A stretch of 7,953 bases of DNA from Candidatus Zambryskibacteria bacterium RIFOXYD2_FULL_43_10 (lineage in GTDB: Bacteria > Patescibacteriota > Minisyncoccia > Phycocordibacterales > Zambryskibacteraceae). The translations under genes and the position numbers were made by a program. Where the stretch lies: assembly GCA_001825475.1 (NCBI GenBank), contig MHWZ01000002.1, positions 6,799 through 14,751 on the forward strand, given 5' to 3'. Below the pieces are notes generated by a model. That model made no database searches and had not been told where the DNA came from. It was given only the letters and a program-made list of their open reading frames with translations. This document shows, piece after piece, positions 1 to 5,175 of this stretch (within the stretch, counting starts at the first letter, position 1; every line of letters begins with the position of its first letter).

Positions 1-260
1 ATCCTGAAACTTACGCTCTAGAATCCGCAGGACTTGCCAAGCAAGACGGCATCAGTATTTATACCATTGGTCTTGGTAAGGATGTAAACAGGAATCTATT
101 GAGGATGCTTTCAACCACTACTGCTGACACTTATTTTGCTCCTTCGGTAGAAGAGCTTAATAGTATTTACAATCAGATCGCGATCAAAATATGTAGGAAG
201 GACCCGGCTGTAATAGATATTTATATGCGAATCTTTCCAAATAAAAGTTTTCTGAAATGA
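1..260 (+). CDS. C-terminal part of a von Willebrand factor A (VWA) domain protein (5' truncated)
   Basis: The reading frame is open from nt 3 and ends at TGA 258-260, giving 85 visible residues; the start lies outside the window. The visible part has the late strand/helix pattern of a VWA (Rossmann-like, often metal-binding) domain: a strand with residues DGISIYTIGLG, then VNRNLLRMLS, then a YFAPSVEELNSIYNQIA segment that fits the last helix. After it comes a short tail with one Cys and a basic end. The metal site (DxSxS) would lie upstream and cannot be checked. In the family such proteins are usually surface or membrane-anchored adhesion or chaperone-like modules; the role here is unknown. 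The stop codon overlaps the next start in the ATGA arrangement, so the gene is probably cotranscribed and translationally coupled with the SEDS gene downstream. Confidence 0.75.
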   Translation, partial: PETYALESAGLAKQDGISIYTIGLGKDVNRNLLRMLSTTTADTYFAPSVEELNSIYNQIAIKICRKDPAVIDIYMRIFPNKSFLK

Positions 261-1363
261 CTGAGTCCATGACCAGACTTGGAGACAGACTTCATGTTGA
301 TTGGTATCTATTTGCACCGGCGATTCTTCTTTCCTTGGCTGGACTAGTGACCATGAATTTTTTTACTGGCGAAAATTATTTTTTCTTCCGTCAGAGTATT
401 TGGCTTCTAATTTCGGTTATTGTATTTTTTATGGCAGCCATCGTGGACTGGCGCTTTTTGCGCCGGACCAAAGTTCTTGTCTTCATTTTTGCGGTCACTT
501 TTTTGGCGCTTCTTATCCTGCTGTTGACCGGTGAAATGACTAGAGGGGCGCAGAGTTGGTTCCAATTCGGAACCTTTGCCTTTCAACCTTCAGATCCAGC
601 TAAATTAGTAATTATCTTGATGCTCTCCAAATATTTTTCCCGTAGACATATTGAGATAAAACACATAAGACATATTCTAGTGTCGGGTATGTACGCATTT
701 ATTATTTTTATACCGGTGTTTTTACAGCCGGATTTTGGAGGATCCATGGTCATACTCGGTATTTGGCTTGGTATGGTGCTAGTTTCTGGCATTTCGAAAA
801 AACATTTATCCTTCGTGATAATTTTGGGAATATTGACTTCGGTCATTCTTTGGACATCAGTTTTTGCTCCATATCAAAAGGCGCGCATTGTATCTTTCAT
901 CCATCCGCTCGCGGATGTTAGAGGTGTTGGTTATAATGCTTATCAGTCAACCATCGCGGTTGGTTCTGGTGAAGTGTTCGGCAAGGGTATCGGTCAAGGT
1001 AGTCAGTCAAAATTACGATTTCTGCCGGAATACGAGACGGATTTTATTTTTGCCGCCTTTGCCGAAGAGTGGGGATTTGTCGGAACAATGATTCTTTTCG
1101 CTCTTTATCTTTTTTTGCTTATAAGGATTACAAATAATGCCGAATCGGCAGCCACCAATTTCGAAACTTTTTTTGGCTTAGGCATTGTCATTTTGTTTTT
1201 CGTTCATATCGCTATCCACGCTGGTATGAATATGGGCGTTCTGCCGGTTACGGGCATCACTTTTCCATTCATGAGTTACGGCGGTTCGCATTTAGTCACC
1301 GAATGGTTTGCTCTCGGTGTGCTTAGCAGTATGAAGCGCCACTCTCAGGGTCCGAGGTTATAG
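257..1363 (+). CDS. rodA: SEDS-family peptidoglycan polymerase, RodA/FtsW/SpoVE type
   Basis: This 368-aa polytopic membrane protein has the usual length and plan of SEDS glycosyltransferases, which polymerise lipid II into glycan strands with a partner class B PBP. Visible are an N-terminal DW followed by a first membrane helix (about 15-35), about ten hydrophobic segments, QPSDPAKL (110-117), QPDFGGS (157-163), the extracellular loop with ARIVSFIHPLAD (209-220) and GYNAYQS (225-231), the signature LPEYETDFIFA (256-266) with the presumed catalytic Asp262, and the C-terminal FPFMSYGGSHL (336-346). The N-terminal DW favours RodA over FtsW, but the two are hard to separate by eye. The motif usually written QPSE reads QPSD here (Asp113). 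ATG 257 was chosen because it forms an ATGA overlap with the upstream stop; there is no Shine-Dalgarno sequence. An in-frame ATG at 269 is an alternative. The stop TAG directly abuts the transposase-associated repeat. Confidence 0.88.
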   Translation: MTESMTRLGDRLHVDWYLFAPAILLSLAGLVTMNFFTGENYFFFRQSIWLLISVIVFFMAAIVDWRFLRRTKVLVFIFAVTFLALLILLLTGEMTRGAQSWFQFGTFAFQPSDPAKLVIILMLSKYFSRRHIEIKHIRHILVSGMYAFIIFIPVFLQPDFGGSMVILGIWLGMVLVSGISKKHLSFVIILGILTSVILWTSVFAPYQKARIVSFIHPLADVRGVGYNAYQSTIAVGSGEVFGKGIGQGSQSKLRFLPEYETDFIFAAFAEEWGFVGTMILFALYLFLLIRITNNAESAATNFETFFGLGIVILFFVHIAIHAGMNMGVLPVTGITFPFMSYGGSHLVTEWFALGVLSSMKRHSQGPRL

Positions 1364-1397
1364 TTTAGCAAGTTTAGCAAGAACCGTTCTTGCTAAA
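1364..1397 (+). repeat. Left REP-like palindrome with outer half-site
   Basis: Arms TTTAGCAAGAAC (1373-1384) and GTTCTTGCTAAA (1386-1397) are perfectly complementary over 12 bp around a single central C. Directly upstream is a 9-nt direct copy of the arm, TTTAGCAAG (1364-1372), which could pair with the distal arm as an alternative fold. It starts immediately after the rodA stop codon. As RNA it could also act as a 3' hairpin for the rodA transcript, but no T-tract follows, so a Rho-independent terminator is unlikely. Confidence 0.85.
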
Positions 1398-1418
1398 GAA
1401 TTCGATTTTTGCTACATT
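1390..1418 (+). promoter_or_regulatory. Candidate promoter of the transposase gene, -35 inside the palindrome arm
   Basis: TTGCTA (1390-1395, 4/6 to TTGACA) is followed by a 17-bp spacer and TACATT (1413-1418, 4/6 to TATAAT). Only 6 nt separate the -10 box from ATG 1425, so transcription would begin at or next to the start codon (leaderless). The -35 hexamer is part of the right arm of the palindrome, so transposase binding there could repress its own gene. The matches are partial and the call rests on spacing and on the same geometry at other genes here. Confidence 0.4.
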
Positions 1419-1424
1419 ATCAGA

Positions 1425-2114
1425 ATGTTTCGCAAAGACCCATTTATTACGGGTGAGTATTATCACATTTATAATCGTGGCATAGACAAGCGAGTAATTT
1501 TTAAATCAAAGAAAGATTACGAGCGATTTATAATGCTTTTATGTCTTGCGAACTCAGATGAGTCTTTTCGATTGGGTAACATCTTAAATAATCAACATAA
1601 GACGTTTAGTGAAGTTTTAGGTTTTGATAGAGGCGAACCACTTGTTTCAATTGGCGCATGGTGTCTAATGACAAATCACTTTCACTTTTTATTTAGGCAA
1701 GAAGTTGACGGAGGGATCACTAAATTTATGAGAAAGCTGGGTGTAGGCTACTCCATGTTTTTCAATATTAAATATCAAAGAATGGGAGCTCTTTTCGGTG
1801 GATTATTCAAATCAAAATTGATTGGGGTCGATGATAACTATATGAGCCATTTATTTGGATATATTCATATTAATCCTCTGAAAATAGGATTTCCTCAGTG
1901 GGAGGATCAGATTAATAAATCATCAATTGATATGAAAAAATTTCTCGAATCATACCGATACTCTAGTTACCTCGACTATATCGGTGGGAATAGGATAGAG
2001 AAGAACATAATCAATCCAGAAAACTTTCCAGATTATTTTCAAAATTCCCAATCGTTCCAAGGTTTTGTAGAAAATTATTTTGCTGGACGATTTAGCAAGA
2101 ACGGTTCTTGCTAA
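1425..2114 (+). CDS. REP-associated tyrosine transposase (RAYT), IS200-like Y1_Tnp domain
   Basis: This 229-aa protein has the Y1/HUH single-strand DNA transposase fold. Visible are the N-terminal YYHIYNRGIDKRVIF (12-26), the HUH metal-binding pair His85-Phe-His87 in MTNHFHFLF (82-90), the helix RKLGVGYSMFFN (103-114) whose Tyr109 is the likely nucleophile, GALFGGLFKSKLI (121-133), YIHINP (146-151) and YRYSSY (177-182). This order, the GALF..LFKS segment and the length fit RAYT/TnpA-REP proteins rather than the shorter (~150 aa) classical IS200 TnpA. All catalytic residues appear present, so it may be active. In this family the enzyme nicks and rejoins single-stranded hairpin DNA; here the substrates are probably the palindromes on both sides. 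The last eight codons (RFSKNGSC) and the stop TAA are encoded by the right palindrome itself. No Shine-Dalgarno sequence is visible; a -10-like box lies 6 nt before ATG 1425. Confidence 0.9.
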   Translation: MFRKDPFITGEYYHIYNRGIDKRVIFKSKKDYERFIMLLCLANSDESFRLGNILNNQHKTFSEVLGFDRGEPLVSIGAWCLMTNHFHFLFRQEVDGGITKFMRKLGVGYSMFFNIKYQRMGALFGGLFKSKLIGVDDNYMSHLFGYIHINPLKIGFPQWEDQINKSSIDMKKFLESYRYSSYLDYIGGNRIEKNIINPENFPDYFQNSQSFQGFVENYFAGRFSKNGSC

Positions 2115-2127
2115 CACTTGCTAACAC
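2091..2127 (-). repeat. Right REP-like palindrome with outer half-site, inverted copy
   Basis: TTTAGCAAGAAC (2091-2102), central G, then GTTCTTGCTAA (2104-2114) form an 11-bp stem. The outer side carries a tandem copy, CTTGCTAACA at 2107-2116 and again at 2117-2126. The reverse complement matches the left copy over 24 nt without mismatch, including an outer half-site in the same relative place (one-base indel between them). The 5' part is coding: it supplies the transposase C-terminus and TAA stop. Confidence 0.85.
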
Positions 2128-2295
2128 CAAGAACTTAGATTTTAAAATCTTTATTTATTTACTCCGAAATAAATTTGAGGGAATTCTTGACTTTATGTTA
2201 ATTAGGGTTAATGTTGTGGGTGAAAAAGAAAAACTTGGCTATATGTCAGAAAGTCCGGTCAGAATCCGGCGCTACTTTATAGAAGGGAGTTTAAT
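2115..2295. other. AT-rich intergenic stretch after the transposase element
   Basis: I see no convincing gene. It holds the outer half-site of the right repeat, a 14-nt AT palindrome (2137-2150) followed by TTATTTATTT, which could be a weak terminator for the transposase gene, a lone TTGACT (2187-2192) without a good -10 partner, and two copies of GTCAGAA (2245-2251, 2258-2264) interleaved with two copies of TCCGG (2254-2258, 2265-2269). A 69-codon frame crosses it but looks non-coding. Confidence 0.4.
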
Positions 2296-2526
2296 ATGCA
2301 AAACGAAGACGAAATAAATAAGAGGATAGAGCAATTGAAGAAAAGATTAGAAAATTTCTATTTTAACGCGGAAGATTGCAGAACCATTATTCCTATGATG
2401 GAGGTTGTGATTGCCGAATTAAAATGGGTTTTGGGTGATACTGGGTACCAAAAATATCCTTACCTCGCATATCGGGAAATTCACCAAGATACGCATATTG
2501 GAAGGTCTCGTACTTGCCACACTTAA
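2296..2526 (+). CDS. Small hypothetical protein with N-terminal coiled-coil-like helix
   Basis: This 76-codon frame begins at ATG 2296 after a good Shine-Dalgarno sequence (AAGGGAG at 2283-2289, 6-nt spacing), the only clear one in the window, which is the main support for it. The first ~25 residues (EDEINKRIEQLKKRLENFYF) are charged with a heptad-like I/L spacing; residues 30-46 form a second amphipathic or hydrophobic helix. The last ~27 residues are Tyr/His/Arg-rich and look less natural, while another frame stays open to 2672, so the gene may be frameshifted around the A-run at 2450-2454. I do not recognise the family and no function is assigned. It lies between the transposase element and a convergent glycosyltransferase gene, a spot where decayed or fast-evolving genes are common. 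Confidence 0.5.
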   Translation: MQNEDEINKRIEQLKKRLENFYFNAEDCRTIIPMMEVVIAELKWVLGDTGYQKYPYLAYREIHQDTHIGRSRTCHT

Positions 2527-2672
2527 CCTATGATATGTCTGATCTTCCTCCACTCGGATTATTTACCCCGATCTGTCCAGCTTGTCTAGCGGATCGGGGT
2601 TTGCTTGCTTTATATTTAAATCATCAATATATTTATAATTCGCTACAGTATGAGTTAAATGCGGAAGCTTGA
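2439..2672 (+). other. Second open frame overlapping the 3' part of the small ORF, possible frameshifted C-terminus
   Basis: In the frame of nt 2439 there is no stop until TGA 2670-2672 (77 codons), with a readable segment MSDLPPLGLFTPICPACLAD starting at an in-frame ATG at 2535. It contains a CPAC pair and a hydrophobic or aromatic tail ending NAEA. It has no ribosome binding site of its own. It could be the true C-terminus of the preceding small protein after a -1 shift, a separate 45-aa protein, or chance. The hairpin at 2565-2600 lies inside it, which argues against coding if that hairpin is a terminator. Confidence 0.2.
2565..2600 (+). terminator. Possible terminator hairpin between convergent genes
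   Basis: ACCCCGATC (2565-2573) and GATCGGGGT (2592-2600) form a perfect 9-bp GC-rich stem with an 18-nt loop. On the plus strand a T-rich but interrupted run (TTGCTTGCTTT) follows. On the minus strand no T-tract follows. It sits between the small ORF and the convergent glycosyltransferase gene, where a terminator is expected. The long loop and broken U-tract keep confidence low. Confidence 0.4.
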
Positions 2673-2679
2673 TTGGGGA

Positions 2680-3759
2680 CTAGTTTCGATATAGCGCAAG
2701 AGTTTTTTTCACCATTTTTTCAAATGAAAAGTTTTCTTGAATTGATGCTTTCAAATTTATGCCGAGGCGTTGTCTCAAAGCATTATCTTCTGCCAAAAGT
2801 ATGAGTGTAGAAAAGAGCGCCTCTGAATCCTCGGGCGGCACAAGAACGCCATTTATACCGCTCTCGATAATTTCCGGAATACCGCCAACAGAAGTAGCCA
2901 CGACTGGTAATCCTGCCAGTCCGGCTTCGAGGATTGCGTATGGCAGATTTTCAGAACGAGAAGCTAAGACAAATATATCGAAATGGGATAAAAAAGATCG
3001 GGCGTCACTTACGAATCCTTTGAAATCGACAGAACCAGAAATACCAAGATTATAAGCCATATTTTCGAGATTTTTCCTTTCCCCACCCTCACCAACTATA
3101 AAGAGTTTAGCCGGATGCTTCCTGATAAATTTGCTCCAAGCCTTCAGTAATATGTCCAAACCCTTGATCCTATGCAATTCCGAAATTGTACCAACAGTGA
3201 GCAACTTGTTCTCATTTGAATCAAGATTAAACTTTGATATTCCATTATAAATTACTGTCAGCTTATTTTTGACAAAAGGCCAGTGTGCGATTTGCTCTTT
3301 TGTCTTTTCTGATACGCAAATAGTTTTATGTGACAATAATATCGTAATCCATGCAAAAAATTTTATTAAAATTTTCTGCCAGTTTGGCCTCGGTTCATTG
3401 AATGCCCATCCATGGTTGGTAAAAATGATTTTTTTTACACCAGTCAATCGTCCTGCTAATCCACCCAGTCCGCCCATTTTAGAGCTGTTGATATGAAAAA
3501 TGTCCGGCTTTTCTTCCCTCAAAAATTTCAAAATCTGAAAGAAAGAAGAAATTTCTTTGGTTATAGAAATATCGCGCTCGAGTTTGTCAAGAGTTATAAC
3601 ATTGATATTTTTCGCTTTTAGTTTTGAGGCGAGGAGACCATCACCACCACAAAGCACTGACACATCGTGTTCATGCTCTTGGGCGGCTTTGGCTAGGTCA
3701 AATACATAACGTTGCGCGCCCCCAAAATTTGATTTGGTAATGCCGTAAAGGATTTTCAT
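2680..3759 (-). CDS. GT4-family (GT-B fold) glycosyltransferase
   Basis: This 359-aa protein has the length and two-lobed plan of retaining GT4 enzymes, which move a sugar from a nucleotide-sugar to a lipid-linked or glycan acceptor at the cytoplasmic face. The N-terminal lobe starts MKILYGITKS with the acceptor/phosphate loop FGGAQRYV (12-19), HINSSK (89-94) and TNHGW (114-118). Residues about 132-144 form a hydrophobic, membrane-facing helix. The C-terminal donor lobe has TVGTISELHRIKG (188-200, donor-phosphate Arg/Lys), LFIVGEGGER (219-228) and the EX7E pair Glu270/Glu278 followed by GLAGLPVVATSVGGIPEI (280-297). The donor sugar cannot be predicted. ATG at 3757-3759 is the natural start; a TATAAT box lies 11 nt upstream on this strand. 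It diverges from a sugar-phosphate transferase gene, suggesting a shared surface-glycan pathway. Confidence 0.9.
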   Translation of the reverse strand: MKILYGITKSNFGGAQRYVFDLAKAAQEHEHDVSVLCGGDGLLASKLKAKNINVITLDKLERDISITKEISSFFQILKFLREEKPDIFHINSSKMGGLGGLAGRLTGVKKIIFTNHGWAFNEPRPNWQKILIKFFAWITILLSHKTICVSEKTKEQIAHWPFVKNKLTVIYNGISKFNLDSNENKLLTVGTISELHRIKGLDILLKAWSKFIRKHPAKLFIVGEGGERKNLENMAYNLGISGSVDFKGFVSDARSFLSHFDIFVLASRSENLPYAILEAGLAGLPVVATSVGGIPEIIESGINGVLVPPEDSEALFSTLILLAEDNALRQRLGINLKASIQENFSFEKMVKKTLALYRN

Positions 3760-3765
3760 TAGATA

Positions 3766-3794
3766 TGGCCATTATAAGGGTTTCGTTGTATAAT
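3766..3794 (+). promoter_or_regulatory. Promoter of the sugar-phosphate transferase gene (leaderless type)
   Basis: A perfect TATAAT (3789-3794) lies 8 nt before ATG 3803, with TGGCCA (3766-3771, 4/6) as a -35 at 17-bp spacing. The expected start of transcription (about 3801-3803) falls on the start codon. The -35 box overlaps by one base the -10 box of the divergent promoter. Confidence 0.6.
3771..3776 (-). promoter_or_regulatory. -10 box of the GT4 glycosyltransferase gene (minus strand)
   Basis: The minus strand reads a perfect TATAAT at 3776-3771, 11 nt before the start codon at 3759, so the 5' UTR would be about 4-6 nt. No good -35 is visible: the hexamer at 17-bp spacing on this strand is CGTGCA. 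The whole gap between the two divergent start codons is 43 bp. Confidence 0.5.
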
Positions 3795-3802
3795 GCACGC
3801 CT

Positions 3803-5155
3803 ATGAGTTTGCTCAATAGGAAAGAGCCCCTCGTCCTTTTCTTAGGCGATCTTAGCTCTTTTGTAGCGGCGCTTTGGTTGTCTCTCTTGATTAGAGGTTT
3901 GGAAGTGCCATCCAAGGACTTATTGCTAACACACTTGTTGCCATTCAGTTTACTTTTTGCTCTTTGGATTCTAGTTTTCTATATAGCGGGCTTATATGAG
4001 AAACACACGGTCATTCTGAAATCAAAATTGCCAAGTGCGCTTGCCAGTACCCAAATTATAAACTCGACATTGGCCGTAGTTTTCTTTTACTTTATACCAT
4101 TTTTTGGCATTACTCCTAAAACCATTCTGTTTATCTATCTTTTGGTATCTTTTGTTCTCGTTCTCTCTTGGAGAATGTATGGTTATTTTAGAATCAGTCG
4201 CGGTCATCCGGACAATGCTATTCTGATCGGTTCCGGAGACGAAATGAAGAAACTTCTCGAAGAGGTTAATAATAATCCAATCTATAATCTGAAATTTGTC
4301 TCCTCGGTTGATCTTAACCGCGCCGACGAAAAAGGTTTCTGGGATGAAATCGTTTCTAACATTTATTCGGAAGATGTGTCGGTTGTGGCCATCGATCTTG
4401 CCGACAAGAATGTGGAACCGGTCTTGCCCCATCTTTACAATCTGATCTTTTCCAAAATCAGTTTTATCGACATGCACAAAATTTATGAGGATATCTTCGA
4501 TAGAATGCCTATCTCACTTTTAAGATATAATTGGTTTTTGGAAAATATCTCAACCCGATCTCGTTGGGGGTATGACGCACTGAAACGTCTGATGGATATC
4601 GTCATATCTATTCCACTACTTTTGATTCCCATCCTCTTGTATCCCTTTGTTTTCATCGCGGTAAGGCTCGATGACGGCGGGCCAATATTTACTTATCAAG
4701 ATCGTGTTGGGCGCAATAATCATATTATTCGTATCCTAAAATTTCGAACGATGATTTTTAATGATAATGGTGATTGGCAGAGTAAGGGCCTGGTAAATAA
4801 AGTAACAGCAGTTGGCAGTTTTCTTAGGAAAACCCGGCTTGATGAGTTCCCTCAATTATGGAATGTCTTGAAGGGCGATATCTCACTCATCGGACCGCGA
4901 CCGGAGTTTCCGGAAGCAGTCAAGCATTATACTGACGAGATTCCATATTATAACGTCCGCCATCTGATTAAACCGGGATTATCCGGTTGGGCGCAAATTT
5001 ATCAAGAAGAACATCCGCATCATGGTGTGGATACTTTCGAGACCACTAACAAACTTTCTTATGATTTATATTACATCAAAAATCGCTCATTTCTTTTGGA
5101 TATTAAAATTGCCTTGCGAACGCTTAAAATTTTAGTCTCTATTGCCGGTCGTTAA
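3803..5155 (+). CDS. Polyprenyl-phosphate sugar-1-phosphate transferase (WcaJ/bacterial sugar transferase family)
   Basis: This 450-aa inner-membrane enzyme is of the kind that starts glycan assembly by moving a sugar-1-phosphate from a nucleotide-sugar to undecaprenyl phosphate. The order is the long WcaJ-type layout: four hydrophobic segments (about 9-31, 42-64, 86-102, 106-124), a Rossmann-like CoA-binding-type domain (about 137-235, starting AILIGSGDE), then the catalytic domain (about 252-450). The latter has a re-entrant hydrophobic helix (263-287), DDGGPIFTYQDRVGR (290-304), KFRTM (313-317), TRLDEFPQLWNVLKGD (344-359) with the Asp347-Glu348 pair that is catalytic in the family, SLIGPRPE (361-368) and PGLSGWAQ (391-398). 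The sugar (Glc, Gal, GlcNAc or other) is not predictable. It has its own leaderless-type promoter and is followed 20 nt later by secD, which has a separate promoter. Confidence 0.92.
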   Translation: MSLLNRKEPLVLFLGDLSSFVAALWLSLLIRGLEVPSKDLLLTHLLPFSLLFALWILVFYIAGLYEKHTVILKSKLPSALASTQIINSTLAVVFFYFIPFFGITPKTILFIYLLVSFVLVLSWRMYGYFRISRGHPDNAILIGSGDEMKKLLEEVNNNPIYNLKFVSSVDLNRADEKGFWDEIVSNIYSEDVSVVAIDLADKNVEPVLPHLYNLIFSKISFIDMHKIYEDIFDRMPISLLRYNWFLENISTRSRWGYDALKRLMDIVISIPLLLIPILLYPFVFIAVRLDDGGPIFTYQDRVGRNNHIIRILKFRTMIFNDNGDWQSKGLVNKVTAVGSFLRKTRLDEFPQLWNVLKGDISLIGPRPEFPEAVKHYTDEIPYYNVRHLIKPGLSGWAQIYQEEHPHHGVDTFETTNKLSYDLYYIKNRSFLLDIKIALRTLKILVSIAGR

Positions 5156-5169
5156 ATTTGTCGTATAAT
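5142..5169 (+). promoter_or_regulatory. secDF promoter (leaderless type)
   Basis: A perfect TATAAT (5164-5169) is followed 6 nt later by ATG 5176; TTGCCG (5142-5147, 4/6) is a -35 at 16-bp spacing and lies inside the last codons of the preceding gene. The nine bases GTATAATGC are shared with the promoter at 3788-3796. This placement decides the secD start: an upstream TTG at 5158 would put the -10 box inside the coding sequence. Confidence 0.65.
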
Positions 5170-5175
5170 GCCTCA

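Larger units (their letters stand above)
1364..2127 (+). mobile_element. RAYT element: Y1 transposase gene bracketed by inverted palindromic repeats
   Basis: A Y1 (HUH) transposase gene lies between two copies of the same palindrome in opposite orientation (1373-1397 and 2091-2114, 24 nt identical when one is reverse-complemented). Each has a further half-site on its outer side (1364-1372; 2117-2127). The whole unit is about 764 bp, fits exactly after the rodA stop and shows no accessory gene. REP-associated tyrosine transposases are known to be single-copy genes flanked by REP palindromes rather than classical insertion sequences; this layout matches that. Boundaries are inferred from repeat symmetry. 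No target-site duplication is visible, as expected for HUH enzymes. Confidence 0.7.

Noticed and set aside
1373..1397. Left palindrome as a Rho-independent terminator of rodA
   Set aside because: No T-tract follows and the same palindrome occurs inverted at the other end of the transposase gene, so a repeat role explains it better.
2137..2150. 14-nt AT palindrome followed by T-rich DNA as a terminator
   Set aside because: Stem of only about five A/T-rich pairs; too weak to call in AT-rich DNA.
2251..2275. Short match to the GGTnnnAATCCGGCGCT core of cobalamin riboswitches
   Set aside because: The remaining conserved parts (upstream GGTGCC-like segment, CCCGCCACTG-like strand and B12 box) are missing, and the next gene is not a cobalamin gene; treated as chance.
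2108..2317. 69-codon frame crossing the right palindrome and the following spacer
   Set aside because: It starts in the repeat, overlaps both neighbours, has no ribosome binding site and reads like translated intergenic AT-rich DNA.
3923..3937. TTGCTAACACACTTG, resembling the outer half of the right RAYT repeat
   Set aside because: It lies inside the sugar transferase coding region without a hairpin partner, and the match is partial; likely chance.
4022..4477. 151-codon antisense frame inside the sugar transferase gene
   Set aside because: It is the shadow of a strongly supported gene with clear family motifs on the other strand.
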